Of a stretch of DNA of 64,000 nucleotides, positions 43,397-52,662 are shown piece after piece. Location of the stretch: assembly GCF_965237655.1 (NCBI RefSeq), contig NZ_CBDEGB010000002.1, positions 124,001 through 188,000 of the forward strand. The letters are read 5' to 3'. A program made the translations under genes and the position numbers. The notes under the pieces are model-generated. The model had not been told where the DNA came from. It saw only the letters and a list, made by a program, of their open reading frames with translations, and ran no database searches. Source of the stretch: Poriferisodalis sp965237655 (GTDB taxonomy: Bacteria; Actinomycetota; Acidimicrobiia; Acidimicrobiales; Poriferisodalaceae). Each line of letters opens with the position of its first letter. Within the stretch, counting starts at the first letter, position 1.

Positions 43397-44347
43397 CTAC
43401 AGGTACACAGGCTGCGCCCGCCGCGGTCTCGGGTTGAGCGGATTCGGAATGAACATCGGAACCGCGGCCTGGTAGCGGCTGTAGCCGGGGTATCTCGCGC
43501 TGGAGATCTTCTCGGTGAGCTGCGTCGAGCCCAGAACCAGCACCACCAAGATCACGCAACCCAGGCCGGTCCAGTGCCACAGCCGGCCGGAAGCCGAGAT
43601 GGCGAACAGGTTGAACACCACCCACATCCCCATCTCGCACGCGCAGTTCGGATGACGGCAGTAGCGAAACAGGCCCTCGGTCATGAAGGGCCGCTCCACC
43701 TCAGCTCCCGATGCCACCAGCTGCTTCTTGTTCTGCTGGAAGCGCCACATCTGCCCATCGGCGACCCCCTCCAGCACCAGCAGGGTCAAGAACGCCACGA
43801 TCGCGACATAGTCCAGCCAGCCCAACGGCACCTCGGCGTGCAGCCAGGCCTGGTGAATGGGCGACGTGAACCACCACACGATCGCCATCTGGATGAATGA
43901 GACCAGTGTCACGTTGAACAGCTGGAATTGCAGCTCAGTGAGCTGATCCTGGATGTAGGTCCACCGGTAGTCCTGACTGCCCGCGCGGTACCCGCCTCTG
44001 CGAGCCAGGTTGAACGTCAGCCGAGCCCCCCACAGGCACGCCAGCACGGTCATCACGGTGATCCGGGCGGAACCGAACCCCACGTCGGCAACGACGATCC
44101 CGCAGTAGAGCGCCGGCACCAGTGACCACAGCCGGTCGACCCAGGAATGGTCTCGCGTCACGATCGAGGCCATCCAGCACAGCACCACCAGAGCGAGGCA
44201 GACGTTCAGCCCAGCCCCGTACGGCGTGCCGACCAACCGATGGTCGATGTCGGGATAGACGGTGACGCCCAACACGAACGACACCACGCCTATGGCGACT
44301 GCGGCGAGCACGCGCAGATGGCGTCCGCGCATCACCGCCGCCCCCAT
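43397..44347 (-). CDS. DUF1295 / steroid 5-alpha-reductase-like membrane protein
   Basis: 316 aa with about six to seven membrane segments. The C-terminal GLFRYCRHPNCACEMGMW followed by YPGYSRYQ is the signature of the DUF1295/ICMT/steroid reductase superfamily, which binds NADPH or a methyl donor at that site. Likely a membrane-bound reductase or methyltransferase of lipids or isoprenoids. The substrate is unknown. The ATG at 44332 is an alternative start. Confidence 0.8.
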   Translation of the reverse strand: MGAAVMRGRHLRVLAAVAIGVVSFVLGVTVYPDIDHRLVGTPYGAGLNVCLALVVLCWMASIVTRDHSWVDRLWSLVPALYCGIVVADVGFGSARITVMTVLACLWGARLTFNLARRGGYRAGSQDYRWTYIQDQLTELQFQLFNVTLVSFIQMAIVWWFTSPIHQAWLHAEVPLGWLDYVAIVAFLTLLVLEGVADGQMWRFQQNKKQLVASGAEVERPFMTEGLFRYCRHPNCACEMGMWVVFNLFAISASGRLWHWTGLGCVILVVLVLGSTQLTEKISSARYPGYSRYQAAVPMFIPNPLNPRPRRAQPVYL

Positions 44348-44366
44348 CCGTCAGCAGCTGGCCCCC

Positions 44367-45212
44367 TTAGTGGCAGTGACCCTCTGCGCTGACGCCCCGC
44401 TCGATGTAACACATCACGGTGCTCTCGACGTTGCGAAGCGTGAACGATCCGCCGCCATCGCTCGGTGTCGCAAACAGGTGCAGCCGGAAGCCGCGGATCG
44501 AATCGTCAGGCTGACCGACGACATCCATCGTGATCTCGCTGACATCTCCGACAGTGGGGGCACCCGAGATCCTCACACGCGGCTCGGGCTCCTCCGATGT
44601 CACAGCCCCCGCAACGATCCGACCCAACGCCGTCATGTTGTCCGCGCTGGGCGTCTCGCCCAGGAGCGCAACGATCTGCGTCGTTGCGTCGATCGTCACA
44701 CCCAGCGGTGTCACGTAATCGCCGCTGACCCAGCCGACGACTCCAGCTGCGTGCACCTCGTACCAGATCGCCGCGGACACCTCTCGAGTGGTGCCGGTGG
44801 GAACTATTCCCACGGCGTCCGAGTCGAGCTTGCCGACGATCTGGCCTCCGGGCGTCTCGCGCACGTTCAGCGTGCTGTCGTAGCCGATGCCCACGACGGC
44901 CAGCACGTTGTCCGAGAACTCGGAGTCGGCCATCTCGTCCGACTCGGCAGCCGTCGTGGCCGTCACGATCAGCTGGGTCGCGGCCGTCGTGGGTGCCGGA
45001 GCCAGCGTCTGAACGGTGTGCACCGTGGTGGTGGTCTGGAATGCTTGAGTCGTCGCTGGCGCAGACGCTGTGACGCTTGTCTCGGACTCGTCGCTGTCGG
45101 AGTCGCTGTCGGAGTCGCTGTCGGAGTCGCTGACGGCGACTACCAATGCTGCGATCGCTACCGCGAGCGCCAGAAGCGAGACGCCGATCGGGAGCCGGTC
45201 CTTGGGTTCCAT
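44367..45212 (-). CDS. Membrane-anchored protein with SD repeat and SH3-like domain
   Basis: 281 aa. One N-terminal membrane segment (about 10-27) is followed by a run of Ser-Asp dipeptides (28-41) encoded by 12-bp DNA repeats, a Thr/Ala-rich linker, a bacterial SH3-like domain (about 105-170; STLNVRETPGGQIVGKL then WYEVHAAGVVGWVSGDYV), and a C-terminal domain with two Cys. The outside-facing SH3 domain may bind cell wall. No enzyme domain was seen. Confidence 0.7.
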   Translation of the reverse strand: MEPKDRLPIGVSLLALAVAIAALVVAVSDSDSDSDSDSDSDESETSVTASAPATTQAFQTTTTVHTVQTLAPAPTTAATQLIVTATTAAESDEMADSEFSDNVLAVVGIGYDSTLNVRETPGGQIVGKLDSDAVGIVPTGTTREVSAAIWYEVHAAGVVGWVSGDYVTPLGVTIDATTQIVALLGETPSADNMTALGRIVAGAVTSEEPEPRVRISGAPTVGDVSEITMDVVGQPDDSIRGFRLHLFATPSDGGGSFTLRNVESTVMCYIERGVSAEGHCH

Positions 45213-45283
45213 GAACGAGTTCTAGTCGTTGGGCGACCCCGCGCTCGGGACACCCCCCGGCCCGAAGCGCTCGGGCGAAGCAG

Positions 45284-45796
45284 TCAGGCGAGACGGTCGT
45301 CGTCGTCGGAGAAACTCTCAGCGTCCAGCGGGGGATCGGAGCGCCCAGCATCGCTTTGTCCGCCCTGTCCGCCCTGTCCGTTCGGCCCGCGGGGTCCACC
45401 GGGCCCGCTCGGCCCGCCAGACCAGCCGACAACCGAGATGCGCTTGGAGTAGCGACGCACGAGCACCGAGCGAACAGCGATTCGGGTGGGTGGGAACAGC
45501 AGCAGCAGCCCCACCCCGTCGGTCAGGAAGCCGGGCGTCAGCATGAACGCCCCGGCCAGCAAGATCAGCAGCCCGTCCACCAGTTCGTTGCCGGGAAGCT
45601 CGCCCTGGGCCAATCGGGTGCGGATCTGGTTCAGCACGCCGAGCCCGGAGCGGCGCACCATCCAGGCGCCAACCACCGACACGACGAGCAACAACACGAT
45701 CGTCTGGCCAGCGCCCAGCCCGCCGGCGACCTGCACGATCACATACAGCTCCAGCAGCGGAACCGATATGAGCAACAGAATCAGCACCGCCAGCAC
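45284..45796 (-). CDS. FxsA-family membrane protein
   Basis: 170 aa. Two to three N-terminal membrane helices with the family motif LLELYVIVQVAGGLG, then LLILLAGAFMLTPGFLTDG. The C-terminal tail is an unusual Gly/Pro/Ser low-complexity stretch, then acidic. FxsA proteins sit in the cytoplasmic membrane; in E. coli the protein lessens phage T7 F-exclusion. Its role here is unknown. About 70 bp from the SH3 gene. Confidence 0.85.
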   Translation of the reverse strand: MLAVLILLLISVPLLELYVIVQVAGGLGAGQTIVLLLVVSVVGAWMVRRSGLGVLNQIRTRLAQGELPGNELVDGLLILLAGAFMLTPGFLTDGVGLLLLFPPTRIAVRSVLVRRYSKRISVVGWSGGPSGPGGPRGPNGQGGQGGQSDAGRSDPPLDAESFSDDDDRLA

Positions 45797-45882
45797 GTCA
45801 CCAACCCTACGGCTGCCCGACGATGCGGCAGGGCCCAGCTGAGCTGCAGCGCTACCTCGAACTCGCCGGTGCTACGGCGCGC

Positions 45883-46188
45883 TCAGAGGTCGAGGCCGAC
45901 CGCAGCGATCGGCGTGGTCATCTGCATCTGGGGCGGTGACGCCATGAGCGGCATGAACGCGGCCATCGCCTGCTGCATGGCTTCGGTCTGGCCATGGCCT
46001 TGCATCGACTCGGCATCGGTCATCAGGGCGAAGAACCAGAAGGTGTTCCCCTCGCCGCGGTGGTACGAGTAGATCTCCACGCCGGGCTCTTCGGTGGCAG
46101 CTTCAACCATCGAAGTCAGCACGGCCTCCATCTCGTCGCCCTTGCCGTCCTGGCATTCGAAGCTGCCGATCACCGTTGCCTTACCCAT
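45883..46188 (-). CDS. Antibiotic-biosynthesis-monooxygenase (ABM) domain protein
   Basis: 101 aa, a single dimeric alpha/beta-barrel fold. Opening KATVIGSFECQDGKGDEMEA, then EPGVEIYSYHRGEGNTFWFF is typical of the family. Members include quinol monooxygenases and many of unknown role. No specific active-site assignment is possible. Confidence 0.75.
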   Translation of the reverse strand: MGKATVIGSFECQDGKGDEMEAVLTSMVEAATEEPGVEIYSYHRGEGNTFWFFALMTDAESMQGHGQTEAMQQAMAAFMPLMASPPQMQMTTPIAAVGLDL

Positions 46189-46294
46189 GAGAGCGCCTCC
46201 TTGGCTCGCCGAGCGTGCGGCGGGAGCACGATCGCGCCGGCATCTTTACCACGAAGCGAGCCGCGTCCCCCAGCGGCAGCGCCAGGAGCGCGTC

Positions 46295-47686
46295 TCAGTC
46301 GCCGGCCCACAGTGGCGGGGTTGGCATCGGGCCCCGCGCCGACTCGTACGCCGCCGCGAACGCGAGCGACAGTGTCTCGTCGCCGCCGCGGCAGACGAAC
46401 TGCATCGACGTCGGCAATCCGCCGGGCGACACACCGGTCGGCACAGTCGTGCCACACAGCGCGAGGAAATTTGCCGCTCGGGTGAACAGCGCCGGGGTGT
46501 TCGTCTCGTCGGCTTCGTCCACTGGCAGCGGCAGCATCGGCGTGGTCGGCGTCACCATCGCATCGAAGCCCTCGAACGCTGCCGCAAATTCGGCAAGGTC
46601 GATGCGCCGCTGGAGCGTCGCCGCGATGTAGTCGGAGGCCGAGATGTTGGTCCCCGCCAGGACTCTCGCTCGCACCCGCTCATCCACCTTCGAGTTCGGG
46701 TCCTCCATGAGCGCGCCGTAGTAGTGGTACGACTCCGCCGTCACGATCAAGAACCTGGTGTTCTTCAACTCCTCGAACGATGTCGGCAGGTCGAAGGGCA
46801 CCACTTCGTCACCCAGCCCGGACAGCACCTCGAGCGCGGCGTCGTAGGCGGCGAGTTGGGCGGCATCCACGCCTATGCGTTCGGCGTCGGTCAGGCAGCC
46901 GATGCGCCGACCCGCCATTCCGGCTTGCAGTGCCCCGTAGCGACCGGTGCCTGCCTGCCAGTCGCGCTCGACTTCGGCAGGGGAGGTGCCTGCCATGGCG
47001 TCGAACATGAGCGCGGCGTCGAGCACCGACCGGGTCAGCGGCCCGGGCGTATCCAGCGTGTGCGACAGCGGAACGATCCCGTCGATCGGCAGCAGGCCCT
47101 CGGTGGTCTTGAGCCCGACGATCCCGCACATCGCAGCCGGCAATCGCACCGAGCCGCCGGTGTCGGTGCCCACCGCGCACGGCACCATGCCCGACGACAC
47201 CGCCGCGCCCGAACCCGACGACGAGCCGCCTGGCGTGCGGGCCACTTCGGGGTCCCACGGATTCCACGGTGTGCCCATGTGCTGGTTGGTGCCCCATCCG
47301 CCCATTGCAAACTCGACGGTCTTGGTCTTGCCCAGCAGGATCCCACCGGCATCCAGCAAGCGCTGCGCGATCGTCGCCGTCGTCGACGAGATCCGGTCGA
47401 TGCACTCCGCCGACCCAGCGGTCGTCACCCGGCCCTCGACGTCCACGATGTCCTTCAGCGCGAACGGCACCCCCCAGAACGGCCCCAGCGGCTCACCCGC
47501 CGCCAGCGCCAGCGCCGTATCCGCAGCCTCCGCCGCCGCCCGCGCCTCGTCCGCGTACACCGCCTGCCAGGCGCCGACCCGCCCGTCCAACGCCGCAATG
47601 GCAGCCAGGCATTCCTCGGTGGCCTCGACGGGGCTGCGCGACCCGTCCCGGTATCCGGCAGCCAGCTCAGCAATCGTCACCGTCAT
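46295..47686 (-). CDS. Amidase signature-family hydrolase
   Basis: 463 aa. The Ser-cisSer-Lys triad is visible: Lys in FALKDIVDV, the Gly/Ser-rich GGSSSGSGAAVSSGM with the bridging Ser, and the nucleophile Ser in GTDTGGSVRLPA. Length is normal. It hydrolyses an amide or a related bond; close relatives include GatA, but no gatB/gatC is nearby and the sequence is of the general amidase type. Gene at 47757 lies 70 bp upstream. Confidence 0.9.
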   Translation of the reverse strand: MTVTIAELAAGYRDGSRSPVEATEECLAAIAALDGRVGAWQAVYADEARAAAEAADTALALAAGEPLGPFWGVPFALKDIVDVEGRVTTAGSAECIDRISSTTATIAQRLLDAGGILLGKTKTVEFAMGGWGTNQHMGTPWNPWDPEVARTPGGSSSGSGAAVSSGMVPCAVGTDTGGSVRLPAAMCGIVGLKTTEGLLPIDGIVPLSHTLDTPGPLTRSVLDAALMFDAMAGTSPAEVERDWQAGTGRYGALQAGMAGRRIGCLTDAERIGVDAAQLAAYDAALEVLSGLGDEVVPFDLPTSFEELKNTRFLIVTAESYHYYGALMEDPNSKVDERVRARVLAGTNISASDYIAATLQRRIDLAEFAAAFEGFDAMVTPTTPMLPLPVDEADETNTPALFTRAANFLALCGTTVPTGVSPGGLPTSMQFVCRGGDETLSLAFAAAYESARGPMPTPPLWAGD

Positions 47687-47756
47687 GCAACCCCCTCGTT
47701 CGCAGCGCGCAGTCTCGCGCCCGCCAGCGCTCGTCGTCTGCGCAGCAGAGCCGCGC

Positions 47757-48488
47757 TCAGTCGGCTTCGGGGTCTTGGTGCTTGGCGTTGGTGAGCTGCT
47801 GCCAGGTCTCGGGCAGGTTGCCGATGGCGGGCAGCCCGTCGTTGTCCCGCAGCATCTTCGCTGTGTGCATCAGGTTCCACGACATGAAGGTGGTGTTGCG
47901 GTTGGTGAAGTCGTTGTCGTAGCCCTCGTGGCCGCCGTCGGGGCGGGGGTCGCCATAGCTGGGACCGGGCCCAGCCTCGCCCAACCAGGCACAGTCGGCC
48001 TGCGGGGGGACGGTGTAGCCGATGTGCGACATGGCATACAGCAGGTCCATGGCACACGCCTTGGCCCCGTCCTCGTTGCCGGTGATGATGCAGCCCGCCG
48101 TCTTGCCGTAGTACAGGTACTGGCCCTTGGCGTTGCGGTCGCCGCTGTAGGCATACATGCGCTCCACCACCAGCGTCGCCACGCTCGACTTCACGCCCAG
48201 CCAGATCGGCGTGCCGATCACGAAGATGTCGGCCTGCATGATCTTGGCGTGGATCTGCGGCCAGTCGTCTGCCATGCCGTTGACCGTCTGGTCCTTCTCC
48301 ATGCCGAAGGCGATGGTGTGCTCAAGGGCATGGACAATCTCGACGTCGACCCCGCGGTCGCGCATCACCCCGGCGGCGCGGTTGATCAGCCGACGGGTGT
48401 GTGACTGGGCGGGGTCGTGCTTGATCGAGCAGTTGATGAAGAGTGCCCGCAAGCCGCTGAAGTCGGGAAGATCGTCCATCGTGCTCAT
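47757..48488 (-). CDS. Flavodoxin-like NAD(P)H-dependent FMN oxidoreductase
   Basis: 243 aa flavodoxin-like fold. LRALFINCSIKHDPAQSHTR gives the FMN-binding loop, with GTPIWLGVKSS and GKTAGCIITGNEDG as later flavin contacts. It resembles NADPH-dependent FMN reductases of about 200-240 aa. No fused domain. It may be cotranscribed with the amidase. Confidence 0.8.
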   Translation of the reverse strand: MSTMDDLPDFSGLRALFINCSIKHDPAQSHTRRLINRAAGVMRDRGVDVEIVHALEHTIAFGMEKDQTVNGMADDWPQIHAKIMQADIFVIGTPIWLGVKSSVATLVVERMYAYSGDRNAKGQYLYYGKTAGCIITGNEDGAKACAMDLLYAMSHIGYTVPPQADCAWLGEAGPGPSYGDPRPDGGHEGYDNDFTNRNTTFMSWNLMHTAKMLRDNDGLPAIGNLPETWQQLTNAKHQDPEAD

Positions 48489-48653
48489 CCTTGCTTGATG
48501 CCCCTAGGCGACTGTCGTTGCTTGCCGCCCTGCGAGCGCCAATGTAGATCCAGGTCCCTCTGGCGCAGTCGCGCCCGCCGCGAGCCAGATTCGACGATCG
48601 AGCCGACTGCTAGCTTCACAGCGGGTTGCGAATCAACCTGGGGAAGGCCGGCG

Positions 48654-49067
48654 ATGACCAGCACAGAGGCTGATGAGGCTCAAGTTTCTGCAGACGGCGC
48701 CGCGTGGCTGTGGGCGCTCACACTCGGCGTCGGCATGGCGATCCTGTTCGCTCTCACCCAGTGGGGTGTCCTCGACGATGTGCCGGATTCCGATGTCACC
48801 GCCTTCGCAGTCGGCACACACAACGCCATCGGATTCCTCGCGATCGGTGGATGGAACGCGATCGGCGTGGTGGCAATTGGCGGTGCCAACTCCATCGGCG
48901 TTGTCACGATCGGGGGACTGAACAGCATCGGCCTCATCTCCGTCGGCGGATTGAACTCCTCGGGCCTGATCACCCTCGGCGGAATCAACTCCATGGCCGC
49001 AATCCGGGGAGTCCGGGTGCTCCGGTGGTCCCCGACGATGATCCGCCGCGGCAACTTGACCTGTTAG
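48654..49067 (+). CDS. Small membrane protein with 11-residue N-[AS]-I-G repeats
   Basis: 137 aa from the ATG at 48654 (GGGGAAGG nearby). After an N-terminal membrane segment (about 18-38) come five tandem 11-residue units of the form [HWAL]-N-[AS]-[IS]-G-x-x-x-[IVL]-G-G, then a partial sixth. The periodic glycines and hydrophobics suggest a beta-solenoid or glycine-packed membrane structure. I do not recognise a named family. The C terminus is basic. It lies 12 bp before the CaiB gene and may be cotranscribed. Confidence 0.65.
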   Translation: MTSTEADEAQVSADGAAWLWALTLGVGMAILFALTQWGVLDDVPDSDVTAFAVGTHNAIGFLAIGGWNAIGVVAIGGANSIGVVTIGGLNSIGLISVGGLNSSGLITLGGINSMAAIRGVRVLRWSPTMIRRGNLTC

Positions 49068-49079
49068 CTGCTGGCGGAG

Positions 49080-50264
49080 ATGTCGACCGGACCTGGACCG
49101 CTGGCGGGCATCCGCGTCGTCGAGATCGCCACGTTCATCGCCGCGCCCGGCGGCACGCACCTGCTGGCGTCCCAGGGTGCCGAGGTCATCAAGGTGGAAG
49201 ACATGGTCGTCGGCGACCCGCTGCGCATGTTCGGGTCGAGCCGCAACGGCATGTCTGGCTGGTTCGCCAACATCAACGCCGGCAAGCGCTCGCTGTGCAT
49301 GGACATTGCCTCCGAGCACGGCAGGGAGGTCATGGCCGACTTGTTGACCACTGCAGACGTATTCGTGCAGGCGTACCGGCCCGGCGTTGCCGAACGGCTC
49401 GGCATCGGCGAGGCCGACGTGCGCAAGCGCAACCCGAACGTGATCTACGTATCGATCAGTGGCTTCGGCCGCGACGGCCCGTACTCGAATCGCCCTGCCT
49501 ACGATGCCGTCATCCAGGCCTGGTCGGGCATCGCCAGCGTGCAGGGCGGAGACGGCGAGCCGCAGTTCGTGCGCAGTTTCATCCCCGACAAGGTCACCTC
49601 GCTCACGTGGACCCAGGCGGTCTGCGCGGCGCTGTTCGCCCGGGAACGAACCGGCCGTGGCGAGCACGTGGAGCTGTCCCTGCTCGACGCAGCGGTGAGC
49701 TTCATGTGGCCCGACGCGATGATGGACCACACGGTCCTGGCTGAAGACGCCGACCACCGCCCCAACCTGCTGGCTGACTACCGGTTGTTGGGTTGCCGCG
49801 ACGGATACGTGGCAGTCATGCCGCTCACTGACGGGCACTGGAAGGGTCTGGCCGACGCGTTCGACCGGCCCGACCTGCTTGCTGACCCACGCTTCGCAGA
49901 AGCCGGGCTACGGGCAGCGCACTTCGGCGAGATGATCGACACCCTCGGCGAAGTCGTGGCCGGCGTCGCCCGCGACGACGTGGTCGAACGGCTCATCGCG
50001 GCCGACGTGCCGGTGGCGCCGGCGCTGCGCCCTGAAGAGGTCGCGACCGACGCGCAGGTACGGCACTCGGAGGTCGTGCGTGAAGTCGACCATCCGATCG
50101 TCGGCCGGATCCGCCAGCACCGCCCCGCCGCGCTCTTCGCAGGCGGCATGCCCGAGCTGCGCCACGCCGTCGAGCGCGGCGCCGACACCGATCAGATTCT
50201 GATCGAGCTGGGCAGGACACCCGACGCCATCGCCGAGCTACGCGCTGCAGGAATCGTGAAGTAG
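49080..50264 (+). CDS. CaiB/BaiF family class III CoA-transferase
   Basis: 394 aa. GIRVVEIATFIAAPGGTHLL and AEVIKVED are the family N terminus; the catalytic Asp is expected in RPAYDAVIQAWSG. Transfers CoA between carboxylic acids (carnitine, oxalate, bile-acid or branched-chain acyl substrates); the specific substrate is unknown. It is followed 64 bp later by an acyl-CoA-dehydrogenase-like gene, suggesting shared carboxylic-acid metabolism. Confidence 0.9.
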   Translation: MSTGPGPLAGIRVVEIATFIAAPGGTHLLASQGAEVIKVEDMVVGDPLRMFGSSRNGMSGWFANINAGKRSLCMDIASEHGREVMADLLTTADVFVQAYRPGVAERLGIGEADVRKRNPNVIYVSISGFGRDGPYSNRPAYDAVIQAWSGIASVQGGDGEPQFVRSFIPDKVTSLTWTQAVCAALFARERTGRGEHVELSLLDAAVSFMWPDAMMDHTVLAEDADHRPNLLADYRLLGCRDGYVAVMPLTDGHWKGLADAFDRPDLLADPRFAEAGLRAAHFGEMIDTLGEVVAGVARDDVVERLIAADVPVAPALRPEEVATDAQVRHSEVVREVDHPIVGRIRQHRPAALFAGGMPELRHAVERGADTDQILIELGRTPDAIAELRAAGIVK

Positions 50265-50328
50265 GAGCAGCGAGCCCAGAAAAGCGAACCTAAAGACGTG
50301 AAGTAGGAAGTGCAGTAGGAATAGTGAG

Positions 50329-51522
50329 ATGAGCGCGACCGATGTGCCGGGAACAGCTGGGCCGAACGGTTCGGGCCTGGACTTGCGCATCGACGAGCAA
50401 ACCGGCGCTGTGCTGACAGAGCACGCAGCGTGGAACGAAGAGCACCGCCGGTTGTCAGACAGCTCGCTGTCGGCGCTGCGGGACTCGGGCGCTCTGCGGC
50501 TGCTCGTGCCCGAGCGCGCCGGCGGCGACGAGCGGGAATTCGCCGACATGGTCGCCAACGTCCGCGAGGCCGCCCTGTACGACGGCGCTGCGGCGTGGGT
50601 GCTCATGGTGCTGGTAGGGCACAGCTGGATGCTCGGGTCGATGACCGAGGAACTGCAGGACGAGGTGTACGGCGTCGATCCCGACACGATTGTGCCCGGC
50701 TCGCTGGCACCGGTCGGTTCCGCCACCGAATGCGACGGCGGTTGGCTCGTCGATGGCCGCTGGCCGTTCACGAGCGGTGCGATCTGGGGCCAGTGGTTCC
50801 TGCTGGGCTCCCAAGTGCTGGCACCGGGTGAGCGACCGCGCCTCCTTCACGTGGTGATCCCGCGGGAGGACATCGAGATCGACGACAACTGGTATGCCAT
50901 CGGGCTGCGCGGCACCGGTTCCTGCGACGTGGTCGCAAACCAAGCGTTCGTGCCGACGCACCGCTTGATCGACTCCGGGGACCTGCTGGGCGGACGCTCG
51001 CCATGGTCGGGCCGCCACCGCACGAGCGTGTACCGCACGCCGATCCTGCCCGGGTTGGCGGTGCATGTGGCCGCTACCGCGCTCGGGCTCGCTCGCGCCG
51101 GGCTCGACGATGCCGCCGACCGTTTCGGCGTCCAGGACGACCGCTACATGGGTTCGCCAAAATCCAGACGGCCGGGCCTGCACATGCGCCTGGCCGAGGC
51201 CAACACCGAAGTGCGCTCGGCGGAACTCCTCATCGAAGACACGGTCGGGCTGTTGCGCCAAGCTGCCGACGGAGCCGATTCCAAGCAGCTGCGAGCCCAC
51301 GCCAAGTATCAAGGCAGCTACGCCATCGAGCTGTGCCGCCGAGCGCTCGACCGGGTCACCACGGCGGCGGGGGGACGGGCCGTGTTCGACGGCAGCCGCC
51401 TGCAGCAGGCGTTCCGCGACGTGACAATGGCCAGCCAGCACCAAGTCGCCGACCTCGACACGGTCGGCGAGGCCTACGGCCGCACTCGCCTGGGCATGGA
51501 CCCCGGCGCCCACCCGTTGTAG
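50329..51522 (+). CDS. Acyl-CoA-dehydrogenase-like flavoenzyme
   Basis: 397 aa. Three-part fold: helical N domain, central beta domain (VDGRWPFTSGAIWGQWFLLG and GLRGTGSCDVV), and C-terminal helical domain of the HsaA/DszC-like group. This group often comprises flavin-dependent monooxygenases rather than true dehydrogenases; no clear catalytic Glu of acyl-CoA dehydrogenases was found. Reduced flavin could come from the FMN reductases in the window. It ends 12 bp before a lipoprotein gene. Confidence 0.8.
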   Translation: MSATDVPGTAGPNGSGLDLRIDEQTGAVLTEHAAWNEEHRRLSDSSLSALRDSGALRLLVPERAGGDEREFADMVANVREAALYDGAAAWVLMVLVGHSWMLGSMTEELQDEVYGVDPDTIVPGSLAPVGSATECDGGWLVDGRWPFTSGAIWGQWFLLGSQVLAPGERPRLLHVVIPREDIEIDDNWYAIGLRGTGSCDVVANQAFVPTHRLIDSGDLLGGRSPWSGRHRTSVYRTPILPGLAVHVAATALGLARAGLDDAADRFGVQDDRYMGSPKSRRPGLHMRLAEANTEVRSAELLIEDTVGLLRQAADGADSKQLRAHAKYQGSYAIELCRRALDRVTTAAGGRAVFDGSRLQQAFRDVTMASQHQVADLDTVGEAYGRTRLGMDPGAHPL

Positions 51523-51534
51523 GCAGGACATCTC

Positions 51535-52530
51535 ATGGGGTTCAAGAAGCAGCTGTTCGCAGGCTTCATTGTCGCAGCAGTCATCGCAGCGAGCGCGTGC
51601 GGGAGTTCGTCTGATCAGGAAGTGATCGCGGGCGGCGTGGCCGATGAGCTGGCCGGCACGGGCAGCCTGGATACGGCGAAACTGGACGCTCGGGAACTCG
51701 TGCTCGCAGCCATGAACACCCCGCCGACTGTGGCGATGCGTGCCACGGTCACTTCCGATATGGGCCCCGCCGGCAGCACAGCGATCCACTATGAGATCGA
51801 CAAGAACGCCAACATGCGGATGACGATGCTCCAGGATGCGGGTCTGGAGGATGCTGAAGCGCAAGTCGGTTCTGAGATTCTCATCATCGACGGAGTCGGA
51901 TACGCCCGATTCATACTTCCCGACGAAGTTCTCGCCGAGTCGGATATCGAGATTCCCGTGGGCTGGCTGACCTTGGGCCGCGAGACGATGGAGCTGCTGG
52001 GCGTCAGCTGTGGGCCTCCGATTCCCGGTTCGGGGCTCAACAGCGAGGCATGCACGCCGCCGAACGACGTCTCTGAGATGTCTGATTATGTGCTCGCCGC
52101 CACCATCGTCGGCAGCGAGACAGTGCACGGCGTCGAGACGACGAGGATCCAAACGGCACTCGACTTCAAGTCGCTCTTGGAAGCAGCTCTCGACGAGAAT
52201 TCCGGCGACAGTCTGATGGCGCTCATGCTCGCAACGTTCCCGGACGAAATCGCGACCGAGTTGTGGATTGACGCCGACCTCCGGATTCACCGGATGAGCC
52301 TCGACATGACTCTGGATGTCGCCGCCTTCGGCGAGGAACTCGGCACCGATATTGACGCCGATCGTGACGAGTCGCAGCGGATCGTCAGCGTGATGGAGTT
52401 CTACGACTTCGGCGCCGACATCACCATCGAGGCGCCGCCGCCCGAAGAAATCGTCGGCGAGTTCGGCGAGTGGCTCGAAAAGCTGGGATTCTCGACCGAG
52501 ATCAGCGACGATCCCATCTCGTCGGCATAG
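51535..52530 (+). CDS. LppX/LolA-like lipoprotein, tandem copy 1
   Basis: 331 aa. A basic head, hydrophobic stretch and lipobox (IAASAC) give a lipoprotein signal. The mature part alternates beta strands, including IDGVGYARFILPDEV and GWLTLG, as in LppX/LprG-type lipid-carrier folds; I place it there only loosely. A Cys pair (SCGPP ... SEACTPP) is shared with the next gene. The C terminus FGADITIEAPPPEEIVGEF is shared with the downstream gene as well. Confidence 0.6.
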   Translation: MGFKKQLFAGFIVAAVIAASACGSSSDQEVIAGGVADELAGTGSLDTAKLDARELVLAAMNTPPTVAMRATVTSDMGPAGSTAIHYEIDKNANMRMTMLQDAGLEDAEAQVGSEILIIDGVGYARFILPDEVLAESDIEIPVGWLTLGRETMELLGVSCGPPIPGSGLNSEACTPPNDVSEMSDYVLAATIVGSETVHGVETTRIQTALDFKSLLEAALDENSGDSLMALMLATFPDEIATELWIDADLRIHRMSLDMTLDVAAFGEELGTDIDADRDESQRIVSVMEFYDFGADITIEAPPPEEIVGEFGEWLEKLGFSTEISDDPISSA

Positions 52531-52662
52531 CTGACAGCGCGGGCGCAGGCCGAAAGACCTGACCGTTTGCGGACATGAACTGCTGAGATACTGGCCGAAG
52601 GCCGGTTTGTGTCAGTGGTGCCCAGCGTATGGTGCCGCCGCTCCGGCAAGGAGATGATGATC

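Noticed and set aside
44262..45452. 396-aa plus-strand ORF across the SH3-like gene
   Set aside because: Shadow of two minus-strand genes; it spans an intergenic gap and contains no domain.
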